Origin: JAAAOZ01 sp964496595
Lineage (GTDB): Bacteria; Chloroflexota; Anaerolineae; B4-G1; SLSP01
NCBI GenBank assembly: GCA_964496595.1
Contig: CAZCAI010000057.1
Coordinates: 1-27,018 of the forward strand
DNA length: 27,018 nucleotides
Reading direction: 5' to 3'
Shown: in pieces, positions 8,096 through 14,217 of the stretch
How the letters are laid out: each line of letters begins with the position of its first letter
How positions within the stretch are numbered: the first letter of the stretch is position 1
Position numbers and translations under genes: made by a program
Notes under the pieces: model-generated
The model's database searches: none
The model's input: only the letters and a program-made list of their open reading frames with translations
What the model was told of the DNA's origin: nothing

Positions 8096-9210
8096 AGCTC
8101 TTGCACCGGCGCGGGCGCGTTGGCCAGATCGTGGCCGCGACAGGTCTCCAGCGTGGGATGATGGTTCGCTTCCAAGATGGCCTTGCCCTCCGGTCCCAGC
8201 AGAAAGGCCACGAACTCGGCGGCCATCTCCGGGTGCGGCGCGCTGCTGGGGATGGTCACGCCATAACCAATCGGCTCGCCGGGGAAGTGCGGCTCGACGC
8301 TGGTGAAGCGCTGGAAATCCAACTGCACCTCCACGCTGTTGTAGAGTGGGGCCATCGCCTCGTTGCCCAGATTGACCGTATCCGGCAGCGGCACGTAGCG
8401 GAAATTGTGCTGCTGGCTTACGCTCTCGTACTCGAAAGCATAATCCACATCGCCGGATTCTAACAGCGCGATGAGTTGGATGCTGCTGCCGCGCACGATG
8501 AGGCCGCTGTTGGGCTTCGGCTCGACGATCTCCGGCACGTGGATGATCCAGCGCCCGTTGTCGCCATCCTCCTGCGTGGTTTGGAAGGGGTAGCGGAAGC
8601 GGCCCATCGTGAAGTTATCGAAGATGATGGGGTTGTCGTAGTGCAACTCGGCCAACTGGAAGGCCATCAGGCCGCGATAGCCCGCCGCATCGAAGCGCGG
8701 ATCGGGCACACCCAAGCGCACATCCGGTTCATTGACCACGGCGTACCAGTTCTGGGCGGTGATCGCGGCGGCGCGCGCGCTCTGGTCGGTGTAGGCCAGC
8801 GTCAGCTTGTTGGTAGCGAACTCCACGTACCAGTCGGCGTACGGCTCGCCCGTGTCGGGATTTTCGGTTTCGTACATCAGCAGGGGGATGAGGGCGTGGT
8901 CGGCGGTGACGATCACATCGGCCAGCTCGTGCAGCTCGCTGACGATGCGCACGCACTGGATGCTGCCGTGGCCCTCCATCAGCAGATCCACGTGCGGATA
9001 GTGGGCCTCGAAGGCGGCCTCGATCTCGTCGAAGGGCACGATGAGACTCCCGGCCATCAGAACGCGCATCTTGATGGGTTCTGGCGATGATGGGCTGGTG
9101 GGGGAGGCGGATCGGCACGCGCTGAGCAGCAGGGCCGTAATCAACAAGAAGAATAAACCCTTGCGAAGGGGTGAAACCTTCGCAAGGGTGATGGCTGAAA
9201 CCTGACGCAT
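8080..9210 (-). CDS. wtpA: Tungstate/molybdate-binding lipoprotein WtpA
   Basis: This is the extracytoplasmic oxyanion-binding protein of a Wtp-type importer. From the ATG at 9210 it has 376 residues, with a basic n-region, a hydrophobic core and a lipobox L-L-S-A-C (Cys32). The mature start matches WtpA: M-A-G-S-L-x-V-P-F-D-E-I-E, then E-G-H-G-S-I-Q-C-V-R and A-D-V-I-V-T-A-D-H-A-L-I-P. The family binds tungstate/molybdate in an octahedral carboxylate-containing site. A longer start at 9237 would overlap the upstream gene by 26 bases with no ribosome site; the 9210 ATG lies one base after the upstream TAA with a weak AGTGGA before it. A palindromic repeat (9157-9189) lies inside the signal-peptide codons and encodes T-L-A-K-V-S-P-L-R-K-G. 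Confidence 0.9.
   Translation of the reverse strand: MRQVSAITLAKVSPLRKGLFFLLITALLLSACRSASPTSPSSPEPIKMRVLMAGSLIVPFDEIEAAFEAHYPHVDLLMEGHGSIQCVRIVSELHELADVIVTADHALIPLLMYETENPDTGEPYADWYVEFATNKLTLAYTDQSARAAAITAQNWYAVVNEPDVRLGVPDPRFDAAGYRGLMAFQLAELHYDNPIIFDNFTMGRFRYPFQTTQEDGDNGRWIIHVPEIVEPKPNSGLIVRGSSIQLIALLESGDVDYAFEYESVSQQHNFRYVPLPDTVNLGNEAMAPLYNSVEVQLDFQRFTSVEPHFPGEPIGYGVTIPSSAPHPEMAAEFVAFLLGPEGKAILEANHHPTLETCRGHDLANAPAPVQELCVEE
9157..9189. repeat. Dispersed palindrome inside the wtpA signal-peptide codons
   Basis: A perfect 13-base inverted repeat (ACCCTTGCGAAGG at 9157-9169 and CCTTCGCAAGGGT at 9177-9189, 7-base spacer) matches the arms of another inverted repeat at 20455-20469 and 20538-20552. 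Here it is in frame and supplies the basic n-region of the lipoprotein signal peptide. Its length is 33 bases, a multiple of three. Confidence 0.85.
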
Positions 9211-9211
9211 C

Positions 9212-10657
9212 TTATTCCACTTCGATGCTGACGACATCTTTGACCCAGAAGCTCGTGTCGAAGCCGGGCATCACGGCGGAGAGCGTGTCGTCCTCGCCGA
9301 TGGCGAGCAGGCAATCCTCGCAGGCCCGCACCTCGTCGAGGAAGAGCTGGTTGTTGTAGCCATCGCTGGCGAACAACCTGACCACTTCGGCGTCGTCCGC
9401 CGGCTCCGCTAAATCCAACACGGCGTTGAGTCGCAGTCCGGTATATTCCTGCTCGCCCTTCTTGGGATGCTCGATGGTCAGCGTTTCGGGGCCTAACGCC
9501 TTGAGCACGTTCAGCGTGAGGCATTGGGGCGAATTGACGTTGCCGTAGAGATTGAGCGCGCCATCGCAGGCCGGCCCGGCAGCGGATTCGCCTTCGCCTG
9601 TCTCTTCTTCTGGTTCCTCGGTCGCTTCCGCTTCGACCGGCACATCCTCGACGTTGGCGATGATTTCGGCGATCTGCCCGACCATCTCGCTCTTCTCCAA
9701 GGCCGGCCCGACCAGACGCAGCGGGAAGTGCTTCTCTTCCAGCGGGCTGCCGTCCACCAGATAGGCGACGATGATACTCTTGTTGCCCACGATGGTTCCG
9801 ATATCCAACGTGACTTTGTAGCCGTCCGCCGCGATGATGTCGACGTCGTAGCCCGCGGCGGCCATCTCATCGCTGAAGGCGTCGCTCTCGTGTTTGTTGT
9901 CGTCATCCACACGGCCCACCAGCAGCCAGAGCGGGATGCCCTCCCAGATTTGGCCGTCTGGATCCTCCCAGGTAGCTTGATGGCAGTTGGGCGCGGCGCC
10001 CGATTCGAATGTATTGCGATCCATCTCCTCCGTGATCGTGCCCTTTAGATGGAGCGACCACTCTTCGGTTATCGATTTGATGGCGACCCGATTGACGAAT
10101 TTGACCGACCAGTGACCATCTGTGACCTGTTGCCGGTCGCTGTTGAGCAAGTAAGTGCGCAACTTGCCATCCTCACGTTCGGGCAGCGGCTCGCCGTTCA
10201 TCTCGTAGACCAGTACCGTGCGCAGGGGATCATCCGTGGTTGTTTCATCGCCCGTGCCGGGATCGTAGACGATGTAGTCGCCGTTCATAATCTGGTCGTA
10301 GGAGTGGGTCATCGCGTAGCCGTCCTCGGCGACCACGCGCATAGCTTGATCCTCCTGCAATCCGTCCACCAGATCGGCTAACGTTTGCAGCGTGACGCCC
10401 TTGAACTTCTCCGGCGGCGTGATGCGCCCGGTGCTGCTCACCCGTCCGCCCCAACCTTCGTAGGCGGGAAGCTCCTTCAACTCGCTCATCGTCAACGCTT
10501 GGGTGGCGCCGTCGATGCCCTCGACGGTGAGCACCACCTCATCGCCAGCGGAAGCTTCTTCGGTTGCCGGCGGCGCGGTCGGCTCCGGCGTGGCCTGCGA
10601 ACATCCGCTCAGCACCAAACCCATCAACATCACAATCAACATCCAGCGTTTCAACAT
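9212..10657 (-). CDS. Lipoprotein with tandem sulfite-oxidase-fold (molybdopterin-binding-like) domains
   Basis: This 481-residue protein starts with a clear lipoprotein signal (M-L-K-R-W, hydrophobic core, L-S-G-C with Cys19), then a Pro/Thr/Glu linker. Three segments resemble the oxidoreductase molybdopterin-binding (SUOX) fold: about 40-195, 200-345 and 365-481. Each has L-x-V-x-x-L-K-A/E-L-P-like and F-x-G-V/I-x-L-x-x-L-L/A-D-like motifs and a G-Y-x-x-x/N-A-S-D/E-D-G-Y-like strand. An acidic E/G linker separates domains 2 and 3. Cys225 sits in P-N-C-H-Q, and Cys pairs occur in domain 3 (A-C-E-D-C), so disulfides are possible. Whether it binds molybdopterin, metal oxyanion or neither is unknown. 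Being first in a riboswitch-led operon with wtpAB suggests a role in Mo/W handling. The ATG at 10657 is chosen because GAGGAGG (10664-10670) sits 6 bases upstream; the longer TTG frame would begin at the edge of that site. Confidence 0.75.
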   Translation of the reverse strand: MLKRWMLIVMLMGLVLSGCSQATPEPTAPPATEEASAGDEVVLTVEGIDGATQALTMSELKELPAYEGWGGRVSSTGRITPPEKFKGVTLQTLADLVDGLQEDQAMRVVAEDGYAMTHSYDQIMNGDYIVYDPGTGDETTTDDPLRTVLVYEMNGEPLPEREDGKLRTYLLNSDRQQVTDGHWSVKFVNRVAIKSITEEWSLHLKGTITEEMDRNTFESGAAPNCHQATWEDPDGQIWEGIPLWLLVGRVDDDNKHESDAFSDEMAAAGYDVDIIAADGYKVTLDIGTIVGNKSIIVAYLVDGSPLEEKHFPLRLVGPALEKSEMVGQIAEIIANVEDVPVEAEATEEPEEETGEGESAAGPACDGALNLYGNVNSPQCLTLNVLKALGPETLTIEHPKKGEQEYTGLRLNAVLDLAEPADDAEVVRLFASDGYNNQLFLDEVRACEDCLLAIGEDDTLSAVMPGFDTSFWVKDVVSIEVE

Positions 10658-10663
10658 CAAAAA

Positions 10664-10670
10664 CCTCCTC
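10664..10670 (-). promoter_or_regulatory. Strong Shine-Dalgarno site that decides the SUOX-lipoprotein start
   Basis: The minus strand reads GAGGAGG, 6 bases before the ATG at 10657. A TTG codon at 10672 also opens the frame but overlaps this site, so it cannot be the real start. Confidence 0.85.
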
Positions 10671-10688
10671 AAAACTGATTATAGTGAA

Positions 10689-10720
10689 TAAAAAAACGGT
10701 ATCCTTGGAAAGGATACCGT
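10689..10720 (-). terminator. Intrinsic terminator in the leader of the SUOX-lipoprotein/wtpAB operon
   Basis: On the minus strand an 11-base perfect stem (ACGGTATCCTT / AAGGATACCGT, loop of 3) is followed by a run of at least six T. It ends about 30 bases before the lipoprotein start codon and directly follows the riboswitch candidate at 10722-10815. It is therefore best read as the expression platform of that riboswitch. It could also stop read-through from the thioesterase gene upstream. Confidence 0.85.
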
Positions 10721-10721
10721 G

Positions 10722-10815
10722 TCTGGCCCTACGCAAACAACCTCGCCGCAAGATAAAATCGAGCGGCGTGGTGATGTTTCTCCTTTCCAAACACGGGAGG
10801 CAGAGCCGTTTCCAG
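10722..10815 (-). promoter_or_regulatory. Likely molybdenum/tungsten cofactor (Moco-type) riboswitch
   Basis: The minus-strand leader contains GCCTCCCG (10801-10794), then AAGGAGAAAC (10785-10776), then a hairpin CGCCGC/GCGGCG (10768-10763 with 10749-10744) and a closing GGGCCAG. This order and these conserved words match my recollection of the Moco RNA motif. CTCC and GGAG can form P2, the CGCCGC hairpin fits P3, and GGCTC with GGGCC can form P1. The downstream genes (Mo/W importer) and the intrinsic terminator right after it fit a transcription-attenuating OFF switch. A P3 stem is present, which in this family is said to favour Moco over the tungsten cofactor. I could not run a covariance model. 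Confidence 0.72.
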
Positions 10816-10971
10816 CTTTACCCTATCGATCTCATACCATAGATGTGGTTCTGTTTATCTTTAGGCGGGAGATTCGGAGAGTGCTATTAAATATCAAAGC
10901 AACAAAACATCAAATACCAAATCAGCAAAACAGCGAAGCAAAGAGATGGGGGATCGTGTGGGCCCCCCGCT
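10816..10971 (-). other. Leader/promoter interval upstream of the riboswitch
   Basis: This interval has no gene. It is A/T-rich with several short CAAA-rich words, and should contain the promoter of the minus-strand operon, but I cannot choose a convincing -35/-10 pair. A weak GC-rich hairpin (GGGGG at about 10949 with CCCCC near 10966-10970) lies just after the thioesterase stop and has no T-run. Confidence 0.35.
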
Positions 10972-11403
10972 TTACTTGTTGGATTTGTTTAGTAGCCAAT
11001 GACTCAGAATTTCCCTTGCATGATCCGTCAAGGGCGAGCTTCTTCTGCTATCATTATCGATTTGAACAATGACGGTTTCGGCGCGGGCTACACATTTGCC
11101 ATTTTGAAACAGCCTTTGGTGAAACTTAATCGAGCTGTTGCCGATGCTCAATATCCCTGTCCCTATCGCAACCTGACCGGGCCAGGTGATTTCTCTCAGA
11201 AAATCTAACTTGAGAGCGGCGATAACAAAGCTCGAATTCTCAGCCAGGATAGCAAATTCAGGATTATACATGGCTTCGATCCTGCCCGTTTCCAAAAAAG
11301 TAGAAAAGACCGAGTTGTTGATATGCCCCTGACGATCTGTGTCAGCATATCGAATCTTATCAAAGGTTTGTAGCGGGAAATCCTCTAGTTGTAATTCTGC
11401 CAT
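10972..11403 (-). CDS. Hotdog-fold acyl-CoA thioesterase (4HBT/YbgC-like)
   Basis: This 143-residue protein matches the single-hotdog thioesterase family, which hydrolyses acyl-CoA (or similar) thioesters in the cytoplasm, usually as a tetramer. The signature I-R-Y-A-D-T-D-R-Q-G-H-I-N-N (residues 17-30) is clear; Asp23 corresponds to the catalytic Asp of 4-hydroxybenzoyl-CoA thioesterase. F-L-R-E-I-T-W-P-G-Q and V-A-R-A-E-T-V-I-V are the expected later strands. The length is normal. The start has AAAGGA just upstream on the minus strand. Codon use is more A/T-rich than in its neighbours, so the gene may have a different history. The substrate is unknown and no neighbour points to one. Confidence 0.85.
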   Translation of the reverse strand: MAELQLEDFPLQTFDKIRYADTDRQGHINNSVFSTFLETGRIEAMYNPEFAILAENSSFVIAALKLDFLREITWPGQVAIGTGILSIGNSSIKFHQRLFQNGKCVARAETVIVQIDNDSRRSSPLTDHAREILSHWLLNKSNK

Positions 11404-11615
11404 ACATTCCTTTCCCTCAATGATCAGAACATCGCGACGCTTGTTATTGGGTGGTTGGTCATTTTGCTAATTGATTTTATCACGAGCTAAGGTTCCGGGC
11501 AAGCCGCCCAAAGCGATAGTGTTTTCACGTTCTGGGGAAGCGCTGGGTTCGGTGGTCTCCGGCAGATTTGGTATGCATAACAGGCGCCGCTGCCTCTAAA
11601 AGTGAAACCCATCCA

Positions 11616-11643
11616 TTGACGGGAGGCTGAAAAGTAGTAAAGT
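11616..11643 (+). promoter_or_regulatory. Possible promoter of the DUF4230 gene
   Basis: TTGACG (11616-11621) and TAAAGT (11638-11643) are spaced by 16 bases, 33 bases before the start codon. A very strong GAGGAGG (11665-11671) precedes the ATG. The rest of 11404-11615 shows nothing I can name. Confidence 0.4.
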
Positions 11644-11675
11644 TGTAGACAAGAACGTGATGTAGAGGAGGAGGG

Positions 11676-12374
11676 ATGGAGAAAGCGATACGAATTTTGA
11701 TCTTGGTGGGGCTGCTCGCTTTGGCGGCGGCCGGCGTGTGGATATTGATCCAGGTTAATCAGACGACTTCCCAAATTGATTTCGTCGACCCGGAGTCGTT
11801 GCGGCCCCAGATTACGCCGACGATTTATCCCAGTTCGTTGACGGTGATCGAGGGGGTGCAGTCGCTCAGCCGGCTGGAGACGGCCTCGTATCATATCGAG
11901 AAGGTCATCACCGCCGAGTCGGGGCAGGGGCCGATGGGCTTTCTCTTTGGCGATAAGTTGCTCTTGATTGCCTATGGGGAGGTCATCGCCGGCGTGGATC
12001 TCTCCGAGATCGGGCCGGCGGATATTACGACGGGCGAGGGCGGCGTGGTCTATGTGCGCTCGCCATCGCCGGAGGTCTTCGTCAATACGTTAGATAACAA
12101 TCGCACCTACGTCTATGATCGCCGGACGGGCGCCGCCGGGATGAATCCGCAATTAGAGACGGCAGCCCGGCAGGAGGCGGAGCGCTTGATCTTGCAGGCG
12201 GCGTTGGAGGATGGTCTGTTGGATACGGCGGAGGAGAACGCGCGGAACGTCCTCAAATCCTTCATCCAGAGCCTGGGATTCGAGCGCGTCATCTTTGTGC
12301 GGGAGATGCCCACGCCGACCCCCACGCTCACCCCCACACCCAGCGCGACGCTCACGCCGACGCCGATGCCGTAA
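11676..12374 (+). CDS. Membrane-anchored DUF4230 protein with Pro/Thr tail
   Basis: This 232-residue protein has an N-terminal membrane helix (about residues 5-27), then a domain (about 50-208) that matches DUF4230: S-L-T-V-I-E-G-V-Q-S, S-Y-H-I-E-K-V-I-T-A, F-L-F-G-D-K-L-L-L-I-A-Y-G-E-V-I-A-G-V-D-L-S, and E-V-F-V-N-T-L-D-N. The end carries the family's A-E-E-N-A-R-x-x-L-K-x-F-I-Q-S-L-G-F-E-R-V. The function of the family is not known to me. The last 22 residues are a TPTP-type tail, seen also on two other envelope proteins in this window, which suggests the protein faces outward. It stands alone on the plus strand with its own likely promoter. Confidence 0.85.
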   Translation: MEKAIRILILVGLLALAAAGVWILIQVNQTTSQIDFVDPESLRPQITPTIYPSSLTVIEGVQSLSRLETASYHIEKVITAESGQGPMGFLFGDKLLLIAYGEVIAGVDLSEIGPADITTGEGGVVYVRSPSPEVFVNTLDNNRTYVYDRRTGAAGMNPQLETAARQEAERLILQAALEDGLLDTAEENARNVLKSFIQSLGFERVIFVREMPTPTPTLTPTPSATLTPTPMP

Positions 12375-12376
12375 CT

Positions 12377-12501
12377 AAGGTGCGACGCACTTTTGGACTT
12401 GTCGCCAGGCAATATTGCATGAGGCGGTGCCTCTTCTTACAGTTCAAGTGCGTTGCATCTTGGTCTGCGCTTAGGAGTTGTCCGGCGAAATCCAAAAGAC
12501 C
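12377..12501. repeat. Compound palindromic repeat after the DUF4230 gene
   Basis: Arms AAGGTGCGACGCACTT (12377-12392) and AAGTGCGTTGCATCTT (12446-12461) are reverse complements at 14 of 16 positions. A second, overlapping inverted pair links CTTTTGGACTTGTCGCC (from about 12390) to TTGTCCGGCGAAATCC (from about 12479). The two right arms occur in swapped order relative to a simple hairpin, so this looks like two nested or rearranged copies of a palindromic element. No T-run follows. Confidence 0.6.
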
Positions 12502-12517
12502 CATAATCATCAAGGGC

Positions 12518-12571
12518 GCAGATGTAGCAGATGGCTGGTTTTTCTTTATCTGCGACATCTGTTACATCTGC
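12518..12571. repeat. Hairpin-forming TCTGC repeat upstream of truD
   Basis: GCAGATGTAGCAGATG (12518-12533) pairs with CATCTGTTACATCTGC (12556-12571) at 15 of 16 positions around a 22-base T-rich loop. It ends 10 bases before the truD ribosome-binding site. A partial relative lies near 116-146. It could influence truD translation, but it is most simply a dispersed intergenic repeat. Confidence 0.6.
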
Positions 12572-12595
12572 TGAGTTGAGTAAGGAGTTATCATA

Positions 12596-13777
12596 ATGCA
12601 AATCAAAGCACAACCAGAGGATTTTTGCGTCGAGGAGCTGATCGAGTTCCCCGGCGAGCAGGGCGAGCACGCCTATTACCGCGTGGAAAAGCGCGGGCTG
12701 CCCACGTTGGTCATCCGCGAGTTTATGGCCCGCCAATTGCACGTCCGCCCCAGCGCGATTGTCGTCCCCGCGTTGAAGGACGCCCAGGCCGTGGCGGTGC
12801 AGCACTTCAGCGTGCAGCAGCGCGGCCCGAAGACGCTTGAGGGCCAGGGCTTCCGAGCCGAGCGCGTGGGGTGGGGGCCGCGCGAGCTGTTAGCCTCCGA
12901 CGTCCAGGCCAATCGCTTCACCATCGTCGTGCGCGATATCGCCTCGGCGGCAGAGGCGGAGCGCTTAGGCGCGACGATGTTGGCCCTGGGCCAGGAGGGC
13001 CTGCCCAATTACTACGACGATCAGCGCTTCGGCTCCTACTCGGAGGCGGGCTTCTTGGGCAAGGCCGTCCTGCTCCGCGATGCCGAGGAGGTCGTGCGCC
13101 TCTACCTGGCCGAGCCGATGATCGGCGATCCCCCGGAGGTGCGCAAGTTCAAGGCCCTGGCGGCGGAGCGCTGGGGCGAGTGGGCGTTTCTTTTAGATGA
13201 AGCGCCGCGCCCCTCGAACTTTCGGAGCGTGCTGACCTATCTCAACGATCATCCACAGCGATTTCGCCAGGCCGCCAACCTGATCCGCAACCGCCTGATG
13301 ACGATCTATCTTTCCGCCTATCAATCTTGGGTGTGGAATTTGATTCTGGCGCGGTATATTGAGATGGGAATGAAGACCTCCCCCGCGGTGAATATCTCCA
13401 TCATTCGGCGCCCGTTCCCGCTGCCGGCCCCGCTGGATGATCCAGAAGCGTTGATGGCGTTCGAGATCCCGCTGCCGCGCTTGACCGCGCGCTACAAGGG
13501 CCGGGTGGGGGAGGCGGCCAAGGCGGTCTTAGCGACGGAGGGCCTGAAGGTCAACGACTTCAAGGCGCGCATCCTGGATCGAGGCTACATCCACAAGGGC
13601 GCGCGCGCGATCTGGTTCCGCCCGGAGGAGGTGATGGCTGCGTCGCCCGTAGCAGATGATCGCCAGGCCGGGCGCTGGGCCATCAGCGTGGCCTTCACGC
13701 TCGCCTCCGGTTCCTACGCCACCTTGGTGATGAAGGCCGCGGCCGCCCGCTGCGGCGAGACGCTATTAGTCAGTTAG
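12596..13777 (+). CDS. truD: tRNA pseudouridine(13) synthase TruD
   Basis: This 393-residue protein converts uridine to pseudouridine in tRNA (position 13 in the E. coli enzyme). The start (Q-P-E-D-F-C-V-E-E) matches the family's first strand. The catalytic motif appears as A-L-K-D-A-Q-A-V-A-V-Q with Asp62 as the nucleophile. L-P-N-Y-Y-D-D-Q-R-F-G-S is the conserved QRFG segment, S-A-Y-Q-S-W-V-W-N the family's N-Q-x-W-N region, and A-S-G-S-Y-A-T-L-V-M-K the usual C-terminal signature. The insert domain lies about residues 160-310. The usual Thr after KDxxA (T-x-Q) is replaced by Val-Ala-Val here, a mild departure. AAGGAG (12582-12587) lies 8 bases before the ATG. Confidence 0.93.
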   Translation: MQIKAQPEDFCVEELIEFPGEQGEHAYYRVEKRGLPTLVIREFMARQLHVRPSAIVVPALKDAQAVAVQHFSVQQRGPKTLEGQGFRAERVGWGPRELLASDVQANRFTIVVRDIASAAEAERLGATMLALGQEGLPNYYDDQRFGSYSEAGFLGKAVLLRDAEEVVRLYLAEPMIGDPPEVRKFKALAAERWGEWAFLLDEAPRPSNFRSVLTYLNDHPQRFRQAANLIRNRLMTIYLSAYQSWVWNLILARYIEMGMKTSPAVNISIIRRPFPLPAPLDDPEALMAFEIPLPRLTARYKGRVGEAAKAVLATEGLKVNDFKARILDRGYIHKGARAIWFRPEEVMAASPVADDRQAGRWAISVAFTLASGSYATLVMKAAAARCGETLLVS

Positions 13778-14023
13778 TCAAAGGGCCTCGTGTGCTCGAC
13801 CGGGATTCGCAATTTAGCGATGATGAGATCCAGCTTCCCGTTTGGGTTGTGAGATGGCGACGCCTGAGAATTCCCCGAGGAATTGCCGGTACAACGCGGT
13901 ACAAATAATTCCCCAGTTGAACTTGCTCCAAGGGGAACGTCAGTTCCCCGTTCCGATGTATAGTCGCGGATCTGACGATCCGCTCTGAGCGGGCTAACTG
14001 AGAAGGAACTTCCACCGCGCGGT
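13778..14023 (+). other. Structured intergenic region ending at a strong terminator; possible small RNA
   Basis: No gene is visible. Several perfect short hairpins follow one another: AATTCC/GGAATT (13869-13884), GGGGAA/TTCCCC (13932-13949, with an alternative TTCCCC arm near 13909) and GCGGATC/GATCCGC (13966-13983). The run ends at a strong terminator 250 bases after the truD stop, far for a simple 3' end. It could be a long structured 3' UTR, a small RNA or a cluster of palindromic repeats. I cannot assign an RNA family. Confidence 0.4.
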
Positions 14024-14053
14024 ACTAGCCGCTTTCATCGGCTAGTTTTTTTT
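14024..14053 (+). terminator. Strong rho-independent terminator
   Basis: The stem ACTAGCCG (14024-14031) / CGGCTAGT (14039-14046), with a 7-base loop, is followed by eight T (14046-14053). It separates truD from the kinase gene. Confidence 0.88.
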
Positions 14054-14105
14054 CCACTCTTTTCCCGTAATCGTTTAGACTTGTGAGGCGGTTACTGTTA
14101 CATAG

Positions 14106-14171
14106 AAAGGCCCCGAAGAGTCGGCGTAGCTTGCTACGTCCCGTTGCCGCGACTTCAGTCGCCGGGCTTTT
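14106..14171. repeat. Nested hairpin repeat upstream of the histidine kinase
   Basis: AAAGGCCC (14106-14113) pairs with GGGCTTTT (14164-14171, one G-T wobble). Inside are GTAGC-TT-GCTAC (14126-14137) and GCGACT/AGTCGC (14149-14162). The style is the same as the repeat cluster at 21639-21815. It is likely a dispersed palindromic element; the TTTT at the right end could give weak termination. Confidence 0.6.
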
Positions 14172-14217
14172 CCTCTCCTAATAAGCTTTTACTTAAAGGC
14201 ATGGTGTAGGGCATAGA

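Noticed and set aside
10658..10672. TTG start for the SUOX lipoprotein
   Set aside because: The codon overlaps the strong GAGGAGG site that serves the downstream ATG at 10657.
13770..14015. Minus-strand open frame of 81 codons after truD
   Set aside because: It runs through the hairpin-rich intergenic DNA, has no family features and no ribosome site.
13778..14217. tRNA or known small RNA gene
   Set aside because: No cloverleaf or recognisable family structure was found; only simple hairpins and a terminator are visible.
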